From contig NZ_CP080998.1 in the NCBI RefSeq assembly GCF_019645835.1, forward strand, positions 1,736,001-1,800,000: a DNA stretch of 64,000 nucleotides. Reading direction: 5' to 3'. Positions within the stretch are counted from its first letter, which is position 1. Every line of letters begins with the position of its first letter. Position numbers and translations under genes: made by a program. A model generated the notes under the pieces. It did not search any database. It saw only the letters and a list, made by a program, of their open reading frames with translations, and was not told the origin of the DNA. This stretch comes from Mycolicibacterium holsaticum DSM 44478 = JCM 12374 (GTDB lineage Bacteria; Actinomycetota; Actinomycetes; Mycobacteriales; Mycobacteriaceae). Below, in pieces: positions 8,007 through 16,107 of this stretch.

Positions 8007-9272
8007 ATGGCCCGATTCCCCAAACCGCCCGAAGGCAGCTGGACAGAGCACTATCCGGAGCTGGGTACCGAACCGGTGTCCTACGAAGACTCGATCAACC
8101 CCGAGTTCTACGAGATCGAGCGTCAGGCGATCTTCAGGCGGGCTTGGCTGAATGTCGGCCGCGTCGAACAACTTCCGCGCAAGGGCAGCTACTTCACCAA
8201 GGAACTCAAGGTCGTCAACACGTCGATCATCGTGGTGCGCACCACTTCCGGTGAGGTCAAGGCCTACCACAACATCTGTCGGCACCGCGGCAACAAGTTG
8301 GTGTGGAACGACATGCCGCTCGAGGAGACCAACGGTGTGTGCAGGCAGTTCACCTGCAAGTACCACGCGTGGCGCTACGACCTCGACGGCAACCTGACCT
8401 TCGTGCAGCAGGAGGGTGAGTTCTTCAACCTCGACAAGAGCCGCTACGGCCTGGTCGGCGTGCACTGCGAGGTGTGGGAGGGCTTCATCTTCGTCAACTT
8501 CGCCAAACAACCCGAACAGTCGCTGCGCGAGTTCCTCGGCCCGATGATCACCGATCTCGAGGGCTATCCGTTTGACAAGTTGACCACCAGGTTCTCCTAT
8601 CGCTCCGAGGTGAAGGCGAACTGGAAGCTCTACATGGACGCGTTCCAGGAGTTCTACCACGCGCCGGTGCTGCACGCGAACCAGTCGCCGACCGCGTACT
8701 CGAAAGCGGCTGCCGAGGCGGGCTTCGAGGCGCCGCACTACCGCATCGAGGGTCCGCACCGGTTGGTCAGCACGTCGGGGGTGCGGGCGTGGGAGATGGC
8801 AGACGAGATGCGTAAACCGATCGAAGACATCTGTCAGAGCGGGCTGTTCGGGCCTTGGGACAAGCCCGATCTCGGTGAGATGCCGGTTGGCCTCAACCCG
8901 GCCAAGTGCGACCCGTGGGGACTGGATTCGTTCCAGCTGTTCCCCAATTTCGTCATCCTGTTCTGGGGCCAGGGTTGGTATCTGACCTACCACTACTGGC
9001 CGACGTCGCACAACACGCACATCTTCGAAGGCACCCTGTACTTCCCTCAGGCGCGTACTCCACGTGAGCGCGTCGCACAGGAACTGGCCGCGGTGTCGTT
9101 CAAGGAGTACGGCTTGCAGGACGCCAACACGCTGGAGGCCACCCAGTCGATGATCGAATCCCGCGTGCTCGACGACTTCCTGCTGTGTGATCAGGAGGTG
9201 CTCATCCGCCACCTCCACAAGGAGACCGCCGCCTGGGTCGACGAGTACCAGCGCAAGACGGCAGGGGTGTAG
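8007..9272 (+). CDS. Rieske non-heme iron oxygenase, alpha subunit (copy 1)
   Basis: A 421-aa ring-hydroxylating-type oxygenase. Rieske ligands are C91-x-H93 (CRHRGN) and C117-x2-H120 (CKYHAW). The mononuclear iron motif is EFYHAPVLH, giving H218 and H223 with an acid three residues before the first His; I did not pin down the third, acidic ligand. Such enzymes insert oxygen into aromatic, steroid or terpenoid substrates using electrons from a reductase. The start is the ATG at 8007 after AGGAG. It is 4 nt upstream of a 109-aa companion gene; no classical beta subunit is present. A close paralogue lies at 17927, with the Rieske ligands at the same positions. The KshB-like reductase at 16108 is the obvious electron donor. 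Confidence 0.92.
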   Translation: MARFPKPPEGSWTEHYPELGTEPVSYEDSINPEFYEIERQAIFRRAWLNVGRVEQLPRKGSYFTKELKVVNTSIIVVRTTSGEVKAYHNICRHRGNKLVWNDMPLEETNGVCRQFTCKYHAWRYDLDGNLTFVQQEGEFFNLDKSRYGLVGVHCEVWEGFIFVNFAKQPEQSLREFLGPMITDLEGYPFDKLTTRFSYRSEVKANWKLYMDAFQEFYHAPVLHANQSPTAYSKAAAEAGFEAPHYRIEGPHRLVSTSGVRAWEMADEMRKPIEDICQSGLFGPWDKPDLGEMPVGLNPAKCDPWGLDSFQLFPNFVILFWGQGWYLTYHYWPTSHNTHIFEGTLYFPQARTPRERVAQELAAVSFKEYGLQDANTLEATQSMIESRVLDDFLLCDQEVLIRHLHKETAAWVDEYQRKTAGV

Positions 9273-9276
9273 CTCG

Positions 9277-9606
9277 ATGACCGCGAAGCTGCCTCCCGAA
9301 TTCGCCGAACTGGAACCGTTTTCGGACTGGTGCCTGGCCACCGAACCGGAGCGCTACGCCAAACGGCTGGCCAGTTCGATGACCGACATGCAGGCGTTCT
9401 ACGACGCGATCACCGCCCGCGCGGAAGAGGCGCTCACCTACTGCGACAAGTTCACTTTCGACGACATGCCCGAGGACGTGCTCAACCTGATGCGCCTGCT
9501 GTACTCGATGATCATGGTGTCCTTTCCGGTGGAGTGCTGGAAGCAGCCGCGGGTGCCCGATTCCGGCGCCTCGACGATCGACTGCGTGTCCGAGCCCGTC
9601 CCGTGA
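9277..9606 (+). CDS. Small companion protein of the Rieske oxygenase (copy 1)
   Basis: A 109-aa acidic, probably helical protein that I do not recognise from a named family. It has no metal-binding cluster or signal peptide. A paralogue at 19202 shares WCLATEPER, FYDA, YCDKF and YSMIMVS at corresponding positions and also directly follows a Rieske alpha gene. That twice-repeated pairing argues for a dedicated subunit, stabiliser or assembly factor. It starts at the ATG at 9277, just after the Rieske stop, and overlaps the following amidohydrolase start (GTGA, 9603-9606), so the three genes are translationally coupled. Confidence 0.85.
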   Translation: MTAKLPPEFAELEPFSDWCLATEPERYAKRLASSMTDMQAFYDAITARAEEALTYCDKFTFDDMPEDVLNLMRLLYSMIMVSFPVECWKQPRVPDSGASTIDCVSEPVP

Positions 9607-10859
9607 CCGACGCAGTCACCGTTCTCCGGGCGCAGCGCTGGGCCGACGTCGAGGCCGGCCAGGTGTACTCCCCGGCGGTGCTGGTGATAGCGGGTGACCG
9701 GATCGCCGCGGTCAATCCCGTTGAGCTTCCCAAGGATCCAGAGCAGGACATCGACCTCGGCGACGTCACACTGCTGCCGGGGCTGATGGACATGGAGCTG
9801 AACCTGCTCATCGGCGGCCCCGGCGGGCCGGCGGGTCTGCCCAGCCCGATGCACGGTGTACAGGACGATCCGGTGTACCGGACGCTGCGTGGTGCGGTCA
9901 ACGCCCGCACCACGCTGGAAGCGGGTTTCACCACCGTGCGCAACCTGGGACTGATGGTCAAGACCGGCGGGTATCTGCTCGACGTCGCACTGCAACGCGC
10001 CATCGACCAGGGCTGGCATGTGGGCCCCCGGATCTATCCGGCCGGGCATGCGGTGACGCCGTACGGCGGACACCTCGATCCCACCGTCTTTCAGCGGCTG
10101 GCCCCCGGCATCATGCCGTTGTCGGTCGCCGAGGGCATCGCCAACGGGGTGGACGACGTGCGCGCATGTGTGCGCTACCAGATCCGCCACGGCGCGAAGC
10201 TGATCAAGGTGTCGGCATCCGGAGGGGTGATGTCGCACAGCACCGCTCCGGGCGCCCAGCAATATTCCGACGACGAGTTCGCCGCCATCGCCGACGAGGC
10301 CCACCGGGCCGGCGTGCGGGTGGCCGCGCATGCGGTGGGCGACAGTGCGATCCGGGCGTGCATCCGGGCCGGTATCGACTGCATCGAGCACGGTTTCCTG
10401 GCCTCCGACGAGACCATCCAGATGATGGTCGACCACGGCACGTTCCTGGTGTCGACGACGTATCTGACCGAGGCGATGGCCGTCGACCGGATCGCCCCCG
10501 AACTGCGCAAGAAGGCCGAAGAGGTGTTCCCGCGCGCGCAGTCGATGCTGCCCAAGGCGATCGCCGCGGGAGTCCGGATCGCGTGCGGCACCGATGCTCC
10601 GGCGATTCCGCACGGCCAGAACGCCAAAGAGCTGTGTGCGCTGGTGTCGCGGGGGATGACGCCGATGCAGGCGCTGCGGGCCGCGACCATCACCAGCGCC
10701 GAGCTGATCGAGGCGGACGACGAATTAGGTCGTCTTGCACCGGGATACCGCGCCGACGTGATCGCCGTGCCCGCCGACCCGTCGCGCGACATCACGACCA
10801 CGCTCGACGTCCGGTTCGTCATGAAGGGCGGCCGCATCTACCGACACGATGGGAGCTGA
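9603..10859 (+). CDS. Amidohydrolase-superfamily protein lacking the first metal motif
   Basis: A 418-aa protein of the amidohydrolase superfamily (imidazolonepropionase/Xaa-Pro dipeptidase-like group). Visible features are PGLMDM at 59-64, K202 in LIKVSASGG (expected carboxylated lysine), H243 in AAHAVG, H263 in IEHG and D331 in CGTDAP. The usual HxH after the first strand is replaced by E65-L-N67, so metal binding must be altered or the protein may not be a normal hydrolase. The GTG start at 9603 overlaps the stop of the companion gene. It follows the Rieske pair and may hydrolyse or isomerise a ring-oxidation product; that role is inference. Confidence 0.85.
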   Translation: MTDAVTVLRAQRWADVEAGQVYSPAVLVIAGDRIAAVNPVELPKDPEQDIDLGDVTLLPGLMDMELNLLIGGPGGPAGLPSPMHGVQDDPVYRTLRGAVNARTTLEAGFTTVRNLGLMVKTGGYLLDVALQRAIDQGWHVGPRIYPAGHAVTPYGGHLDPTVFQRLAPGIMPLSVAEGIANGVDDVRACVRYQIRHGAKLIKVSASGGVMSHSTAPGAQQYSDDEFAAIADEAHRAGVRVAAHAVGDSAIRACIRAGIDCIEHGFLASDETIQMMVDHGTFLVSTTYLTEAMAVDRIAPELRKKAEEVFPRAQSMLPKAIAAGVRIACGTDAPAIPHGQNAKELCALVSRGMTPMQALRAATITSAELIEADDELGRLAPGYRADVIAVPADPSRDITTTLDVRFVMKGGRIYRHDGS

Positions 10860-11334
10860 CGTCGTGGCGGAGGAACTCGGCGTGGAACTGGCCGACAACA
10901 TCCTGTGGCACCTGAAGCAGGCGTGGTACTTCTCCCTGACGGCGGTCAACGATGCGGTGAGTCAGCACGGGGTCAGCACCGCCCAGATCGGCGTGCTGCG
11001 TCAGCTCGCCAACGAGCCCGGGTTGTCGGGCGCCGAGCTTGCCCGTCGCCTGTTGATCACGCCGCAGGGTGTGCAGCTGGCGATGAAGGCGCTCGAGCAG
11101 CGTGGCCTGGTCGAGCGCAAGCCGGACCCGCAACACGCGCGGATCCTCAAGGCCTACCTGACCCCCGAAGGACGAAAGGTTGCCGCGGCGGTGGTCAGCG
11201 ATGCGATCGCCGCGCACGAGGCCGTCTTCGGTGTGCTGACCCCCGAGGAGCAGCGCACGCTGCGCGATCTGCTGGCGCGTGTGGTGGAAAAGGGTACCGG
11301 CAACACGCTTTTCGACGACCACATCGGCGATTAG
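10849..11334 (+). CDS. MarR-family transcriptional regulator
   Basis: A 161-aa MarR-type winged-helix regulator. The helix-turn-helix is in LSGAELARRLLITPQGVQLA and the wing follows at GLVERKPDPQHARILKAYLT, with the family-typical D/R content. The ATG at 10849 overlaps the end of the amidohydrolase gene by 11 nt; a GTG at 10864 is an alternative start. It is the last gene of the Rieske operon and ends 7 nt from the convergent TetR gene. MarR proteins usually respond to aromatic or phenolic ligands and often autoregulate their operon, so it may sense a substrate or product of the oxygenase; this is inferred. Confidence 0.88.
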   Translation: MGADVVAEELGVELADNILWHLKQAWYFSLTAVNDAVSQHGVSTAQIGVLRQLANEPGLSGAELARRLLITPQGVQLAMKALEQRGLVERKPDPQHARILKAYLTPEGRKVAAAVVSDAIAAHEAVFGVLTPEEQRTLRDLLARVVEKGTGNTLFDDHIGD

Positions 11335-11341
11335 GCGCCGG

Positions 11342-11929
11342 TCAGCACACGGCCCCGCTGAGCACCGTTCGGGTGATGGTCTCGGCGCGGCTGCGGCGGA
11401 AGGACCGGCCCTCGTTGAGGATCGCGTAGACGATGCCGCCGACGATCGCGTCTGCGGCCGCCTGGGCAGCTGCGTCGTGCAAACCGGCCACGGCCAACCG
11501 GCTTTTCACGCTGTTATGCAACGGCACACTGAAGCCGGCGTACATCCGGGCCTTGGTGTCGTCGTACTCGAGCCCGGCCACGGTGAGGATGCGCAGCATC
11601 GCATGTCCTCGCGCGGTGGTGAGCGTGGCCGCCAGTCGGCTTGCCCACCGGGTGAGATCGGCGGTCAGATCCCCGGTGTCGTCCACAGCGCGCAAGATCT
11701 TGTCGGCATCCTCGAGCAGCACATCGGCGACCAGCGCGGGCCGGCTCGGCCACCACCGGTAGATGGTCTGCTTGCCGACCCCGGCGCGCGCGGCGACGGC
11801 TTCGATGCTCAGCCCGTCGAAACCCCGCTCGAGCAACAGGTCCTTTGTCGCGGTGACGATCGCCACCCGCGACTTCTCGCTGCGACGGCGTGGGGCGCGC
11901 GCTTCGGTGACCACTGAACGACTCCGCAT
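11342..11929 (-). CDS. TetR-family transcriptional regulator
   Basis: A 195-aa TetR regulator. The helix-turn-helix is around [20 protein letters not shown], with [12 protein letters not shown] following; this GKQTIYRWW form is common in actinobacterial TetRs of the C-terminal type 16 group. The start is the ATG at 11929 (MRSRSVV); the frame is open further upstream, but an earlier start would run across the palindromic operator. Divergent from the decayed SDR and the FadE34-like operon. A perfect 9-3-9 palindrome lies 46 nt upstream of its start, so it very likely represses itself and the operon running right from 12022. Confidence 0.9.
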   Translation of the reverse strand: MRSRSVVTEARAPRRRSEKSRVAIVTATKDLLLERGFDGLSIEAVAARAGVGKQTIYRWWPSRPALVADVLLEDADKILRAVDDTGDLTADLTRWASRLAATLTTARGHAMLRILTVAGLEYDDTKARMYAGFSVPLHNSVKSRLAVAGLHDAAAQAAADAIVGGIVYAILNEGRSFRRSRAETITRTVLSGAVC

Positions 11930-11974
11930 CTGACGGCCTTTACAGATGGTGACAGGAACCAGTAATCTTCGCAA

Positions 11975-11995
11975 GACGAGACGGTTCGTCTCGTC
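11975..11995. promoter_or_regulatory. Palindromic TetR operator
   Basis: A perfect inverted repeat: GACGAGACG, three bases, CGTCTCGTC. It lies midway in the 92-nt gap between the divergent TetR gene and the SDR remnant/acyl-CoA dehydrogenase operon. Length and symmetry fit a TetR dimer site. This is the most symmetric regulatory sequence I see in the window. Confidence 0.75.
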
Positions 11996-12021
11996 AGGAA
12001 CGAGAGGTCCGGGTCCCACGA

Positions 12022-12180
12022 GTGGCGAAGAAGCTTGTCATCGGAGCAAGCGGGTTCCTGGGTTCACACGTCACCAAGCATCTGGTGCAGCGCGGGCAGG
12101 ACGGCTACGAGGCCGAGGTCGTCGGCGTCGAGACCGCCCACTTCTTCCGCGGGTCACGCCGCGCAATCGGGGTGGCGTGA
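12022..12180 (+). pseudogene. Remnant of an NAD-dependent epimerase/SDR with internal deletions
   Basis: A 52-codon frame from a GTG at 12022 to the TGA at 12178-12180. It begins as an ordinary [20 protein letters not shown], with the dinucleotide motif, and then after RGQD jumps to GYEAEVVGVE and then to a TAHFFRG tail. From memory of this epimerase family these are N-terminal, middle and extreme C-terminal pieces of a protein of about 330 residues, joined by in-frame deletions. No catalytic YxxxK remains, so it cannot be an active dehydrogenase. It is the first reading frame after the TetR operator and its stop overlaps the ATG of the acyl-CoA dehydrogenase, so it may still serve as a coupled leader. 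Confidence 0.65.
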
Positions 12181-14405
12181 TGAGCCTGGCACTCACCCCG
12201 GAACAACGCGAACTCGCCGACTCGCTCGGCCGCTTCGCCGCGCGGCACGCCCCGCTGACGTCGACACGGAAGACCTTCGACGCGGTGGCCAGGGGCGACC
12301 TTCCGCCATGGTGGGACGACCTGGTCGCCAACGGTTTTCACGCGGTGCACCTGCCCGAACGCCACGGTGGTCAAGGTGGCGAGCTCGTCGATGCCGGCTG
12401 CGTGCTGGAGGCGGCCGGTAAAGCCGCACTGGCCGGTCCGCTGGTGCCGACGGTCACCGCCGGTGCTGTCGCACTGCTCGCGCACCCGTCGCCTTCGGCG
12501 CAGAGCCTGCTCACCCAGCTGGCGGCCGGGACACCGGCCGCGGTCATCTTGCCGCAGCACGCATCGTTTCGCGCCCGCGCCGATGGTGATTGCTGGCTGA
12601 TCAGCGGTGCCTCGGAGGTGACAGCCGGAATCTGTGCTGCCGGCGTCGCCCTGGTTGGCGCCCGCACCGATGAGGGCCGGACGCTTTGGCTGGCCATCGA
12701 CACCGCGCAGCCGTCGGTCAGTGCCGAACCGCTCGCCGGCACCGACCTGCTCACCGATATCGGCGTCCTGCGACTCGACGATCACCCGGTCGCCGCATCC
12801 GTGACGCTGGAGGGGATCGACGCCGACCGCGCGGAATTCGTCGCGGTCGCGCTCGCCGCGTGTGTGGCCACCGGTATCACCCGGTGGTGCGTCGAGGCGG
12901 TGACCGAGCACCTGCGCACCCGTGAACAATTCGGCACACCGATCGGGACATTCCAAGCGCTGCAACACAATGCCGCGATGCTGCTGGTTAGCACCGAACT
13001 GGCCGAAGCCGCGACGTGGGACGCCGTGCGGGCCGCGCACGAACCCATCGACCAGCACCAGATGGCTGCGGCCGGCGCGGCCCTCATGGCGGTGCTGCCG
13101 TGCCCGGGCCTCGTGCTCGACACGCTGACGATGTTCGGAGCCATCGGCTTCACCTGGGAACACGACCTGCACGTTTTCTGGCGCCGGGCGACCAGCCTGG
13201 CCGGCTCGGTCGGCGCCAGAAGCGGTTGGGCGCGGCGACTGGGCGAGGTGACCGTGCACGGTGAACGGGACTTCTCGGTGGACCTCAAGGATGCCGAAGC
13301 CGAGTTCCGGTCACGGGTCGCTGAGACGCTGGACGCGGCCGCCGCCAAACGCAACGACGGGCCCGGTAAGCAGGGCGACTATGAGCATTTCGCCACCGGA
13401 GCACAGCGCACGATCATCGCCGAGGCCGGGCTCATCGCACCGCAGTGGCCCCGACCGTGGGGCCTGGACGCCACACCGTTGCAGCAGCTCATCGTCGACG
13501 AGGAGTTCAGCAGGCGCCCGGGGCTGGTCCGCCCGTCGCTGGGGATCGCCGAATGGATTCTGCCGTCGATCATCCGGGCCGGCTCAACAGACCTGCAGCA
13601 CCGGTTGATCCCGCCGACGATCCGTGGCGAGCTCGCGTGGTGTCAGTTGTTCAGCGAGCCCGGCGCGGGTTCGGATCTGGCCGCACTGACCACGCGCGCG
13701 ATCAAGGTCGACGGCGGCTGGCGGATCACCGGGCACAAGATCTGGACGTCGTCGGCGCACCGCGCCGATTACGGAGCGCTGCTCGCTCGCACCGACCCGG
13801 AGGCCCGCAAACACCGCGGGCTCGGCTATTTCATCGTCGACATGGCGTCGGCGGGTATCGAGGTGCAGCCGATCCGGCAGGCCAGCGGCGAGACGGAGTT
13901 CAACGAGGTCTTTTTGACCGACGTGTGGGTGCCCGACGAGATGCTCCTCGGTGCGCCCACCGGAGGCTGGGGCCTTGCCATCGCGACGATGGCCGAAGAG
14001 CGTTCGGCAATCAGCGGGTACGTCCAGTTCGACCGGGCGGCGGCGTTGCGGCGGCTGGCGGCGTCGCAGCACGAGACGCGCGACGACCTGGTGCGGGAAC
14101 TGGGCGAGCTCGACGCCTACGCGCACGCGATCAAGGCGCTGGGGGTGCGCGAAACCATCCGACTGCTCGACGGCGAAAGCGCCGGTGCGGCCTCGAGCGT
14201 CGCCAAGATCGCGATGAACGAGCTGTTGCGCCGCACCTTCGCCACCACGCTGGGATCGACGGGGCGGTTGGCGATGGTCGCCGAATCCGATCCGCCCGTC
14301 GCGCAACCGTATCTGCGGGTGCCCGCCGAACTCATCGGCGGCGGCACCAAAGAGATCCAGCTCAACATCGTCGCGCAGATGATCCTCGGCTTACCGCGCA
14401 AATAG
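12180..14405 (+). CDS. Fused two-domain acyl-CoA dehydrogenase, FadE34-like
   Basis: A 741-aa protein made of two acyl-CoA dehydrogenase-like halves, about residues 1-360 and 365-741. The first half ends with FGAIGFTWEHDL. The second has the FAD-binding segment FSEPGAGSDLAAL, KIWTSSAHRADY and the C-terminal GGGTKEIQLNIVAQMILGLPR. Single-chain fused dehydrogenases of this size resemble mycobacterial FadE34, which acts on sterol side-chain CoA esters and replaces the usual alpha2beta2 pair. The ATG at 12180 overlaps the stop of the SDR remnant. It is followed by an Ltp2-like protein and a DUF35 partner, the order expected for desaturation, hydration and retro-aldol removal of a side chain. The exact substrate is unknown. 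Confidence 0.88.
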   Translation: MSLALTPEQRELADSLGRFAARHAPLTSTRKTFDAVARGDLPPWWDDLVANGFHAVHLPERHGGQGGELVDAGCVLEAAGKAALAGPLVPTVTAGAVALLAHPSPSAQSLLTQLAAGTPAAVILPQHASFRARADGDCWLISGASEVTAGICAAGVALVGARTDEGRTLWLAIDTAQPSVSAEPLAGTDLLTDIGVLRLDDHPVAASVTLEGIDADRAEFVAVALAACVATGITRWCVEAVTEHLRTREQFGTPIGTFQALQHNAAMLLVSTELAEAATWDAVRAAHEPIDQHQMAAAGAALMAVLPCPGLVLDTLTMFGAIGFTWEHDLHVFWRRATSLAGSVGARSGWARRLGEVTVHGERDFSVDLKDAEAEFRSRVAETLDAAAAKRNDGPGKQGDYEHFATGAQRTIIAEAGLIAPQWPRPWGLDATPLQQLIVDEEFSRRPGLVRPSLGIAEWILPSIIRAGSTDLQHRLIPPTIRGELAWCQLFSEPGAGSDLAALTTRAIKVDGGWRITGHKIWTSSAHRADYGALLARTDPEARKHRGLGYFIVDMASAGIEVQPIRQASGETEFNEVFLTDVWVPDEMLLGAPTGGWGLAIATMAEERSAISGYVQFDRAAALRRLAASQHETRDDLVRELGELDAYAHAIKALGVRETIRLLDGESAGAASSVAKIAMNELLRRTFATTLGSTGRLAMVAESDPPVAQPYLRVPAELIGGGTKEIQLNIVAQMILGLPRK

Positions 14406-14430
14406 CCGTCAACCACAGCGAAGGACCAAC

Positions 14431-15639
14431 ATGGGATTACGGGGCGAAGCCGCCATCGTCGGGTACGTCGAGCTGCCACCCGAGCGGATGAACAAGGCGT
14501 CTCCCGCGCCGTTCACACTCGAGCAGTGGGCCGAACTCGGCGCGGACGCGCTCGCCGACGCGGGCCTGTCGGGGGAGCTCGTCAACGGCATCGTCACCTC
14601 GCATCTCGGCGAATCCGAGATCTTCGTACCGTCCACCATCGCCGAATACCTCGGCATCGCAGCTAATTTCGCTGAACTCGTCGACCTGGGCGGGGCCAGC
14701 GCCGCGGCCATGGTGTGGCGTGCCGCGGCTGCGATCGAGCTGGGGCTGTGCGATGTCGTGCTGTGCGCGTTGCCGGCGCGCTACATCACGCCGATGTCGG
14801 ACAAGAAGCCCAAGGCGCTCGTCGACGCGGTGTTCTTCGGCTCGTCAAGTAACCAGTACGGCTCTCCGCAGGCGGAATTCGAGATACCGTACGGCAACCT
14901 CGGGCAGAACGGTCCGTACGGTCAGGTCGCCACCCGTTACGGTGCGGTGTACGGCTACGACGAACGGGCGATGGCCAAGATCGTCGTCGATCAACGGGTC
15001 AATGCCAACCACACCGAGGGCGCCATCTGGAAGGACAAGCCGCTCACCGTCGACGACGTGCTCGCCAGCCCGGTGATCGCCGACCCGCTGCACATGCTCG
15101 AGATCGTGATGCCCTGCGTGGGAGGGGCCGCAGTCGTGTTGGCCAACGCCGACATCGCCAGGCGCGCCCGCCACCGTCCGGTGTGGGTCAAGGGCTTTGG
15201 CGAACACGTGCCGTTCAAGACACCGACCTACGCAGCCGACCTGCTGCACACGCCGATCGTCGAGGCCGCCGACACCGCGTTCGGTATGACCGGACTCGGC
15301 CGCGCCGACATGGACATGGTGTCGATCTATGACTGCTACACGATCACGGTCCTGCTCACCCTGGAGGACGCCGGGTTCTGCGACAAGGGCACGGGTATGA
15401 AGTTCGTCGCCGACCACGACCTGACCTTCCGCGGCGACTTTCCGCTCAACACCGCCGGTGGCCAACTCGGCTTCGGTCAGGCCGGACTCGCCGGCGGCAT
15501 GCATCACGTCTGCGACGCCGCCCGGCAGATCATGGGCCGCGCCGACGCGGCGCAGGTGCGTGACTGCGACCGCGCGTTCGTCTCCGGCAACGGCGGGATC
15601 CTGTCCGAACAGACCGCCCTCATCCTCGAAGGGGATTGA
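14431..15639 (+). CDS. Lipid-transfer protein/thiolase-fold aldolase, Ltp2-like
   Basis: A 402-aa SCP2-thiolase-type protein. It has the thiolase fold, but the region where a catalytic Cys would sit reads VDLGGASAA, so it is unlikely to do thiolysis. The conserved SIYDCYTITVLLTLEDAGFC and GGQLGFGQAGLAGGMHH fit Ltp2-like retro-aldolases, which use tyrosines and release a short acyl-CoA from a 3-hydroxyacyl-CoA carrying a branched or ring carbon. These enzymes need a DUF35 protein partner, which is the next gene. ATG start at 14431, 25 nt after the dehydrogenase stop. The aldolase role is inferred from the missing Cys and the partner. Confidence 0.85.
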   Translation: MGLRGEAAIVGYVELPPERMNKASPAPFTLEQWAELGADALADAGLSGELVNGIVTSHLGESEIFVPSTIAEYLGIAANFAELVDLGGASAAAMVWRAAAAIELGLCDVVLCALPARYITPMSDKKPKALVDAVFFGSSSNQYGSPQAEFEIPYGNLGQNGPYGQVATRYGAVYGYDERAMAKIVVDQRVNANHTEGAIWKDKPLTVDDVLASPVIADPLHMLEIVMPCVGGAAVVLANADIARRARHRPVWVKGFGEHVPFKTPTYAADLLHTPIVEAADTAFGMTGLGRADMDMVSIYDCYTITVLLTLEDAGFCDKGTGMKFVADHDLTFRGDFPLNTAGGQLGFGQAGLAGGMHHVCDAARQIMGRADAAQVRDCDRAFVSGNGGILSEQTALILEGD

Positions 15640-15641
15640 CC

Positions 15642-16052
15642 ATGCCGACTTTCGAGCGCCCGATGCCGGTCAAAACGCCCACCACCGCGCCGTTCTGGGA
15701 TGCGTTGCGCGAGCACCGCATCGTCATCCAGTACTCGCCGTCCATGCACGCCTACGTGTTCTACCCACGGGTTCGCGCGCCACGCACGCTCGCCGACGAC
15801 CTGGAATGGCGCGAGATCTCCGGCATGGGCACCCTGTACTCCTACACCGTGGCGCGCCGCCCCGTCGGGCCGCATTTCGCCGACGCGGTGCCGCAGTTGC
15901 TCGCGATCGTCGAATGGGACGAGGGGCCGCGGTTCTCCACCGAGTTGGTCAACGTCGACCCGTCCGACCTCGAAGTGGGCATGCGGGTGCGGCCGGTGTT
16001 CTTCGACTATCCCGAGCACGACGTCACGATGCTGCGATACCAACCCGCGTGA
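15642..16052 (+). CDS. DUF35 OB-fold partner of the Ltp aldolase, zinc ribbon degenerate
   Basis: A 136-aa protein of the DUF35/ChsH2-type OB-fold group. The OB-fold part is recognisable (YSYTVARRPVGPHF, LLAIVEWDEGPRFSTELV, VGMRVRPVFFDY). The N-terminal region that normally holds two CxxC pairs reads IQYSPSMHAYVFYPRV and has no Cys at all, so the zinc ribbon is lost. In known systems the DUF35 subunit binds the Ltp aldolase and completes its active site. The ATG at 15642 lies 2 nt after the Ltp stop; a TTG at 15636 is a less likely alternative. Last gene of the TetR-controlled operon from 12022. Confidence 0.85.
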   Translation: MPTFERPMPVKTPTTAPFWDALREHRIVIQYSPSMHAYVFYPRVRAPRTLADDLEWREISGMGTLYSYTVARRPVGPHFADAVPQLLAIVEWDEGPRFSTELVNVDPSDLEVGMRVRPVFFDYPEHDVTMLRYQPA

Positions 16053-16076
16053 CCGCATGAACTGACCCCTTGAGAT

Positions 16077-16096
16077 CAATCACAAGTACTTGATAC
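16077..16096 (-). promoter_or_regulatory. 20-bp element before the KshB-like reductase, with a possible leaderless promoter
   Basis: On the minus strand it reads GTATCAA, G, TACTTG, T, GATTG, matching 7938-7957 at 18 of 20 positions in opposite orientation. Its core CAAGTACTTG (16083-16092) is a perfect palindrome. It overlaps a GATACT -10-like hexamer at 16092-16097, only 10 nt from the reductase ATG at 16108, and no ribosome site is visible; this suggests a leaderless transcript that a bound regulator would block. Confidence 0.55.
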
Positions 16097-16107
16097 TGTG
16101 GGCGGCG

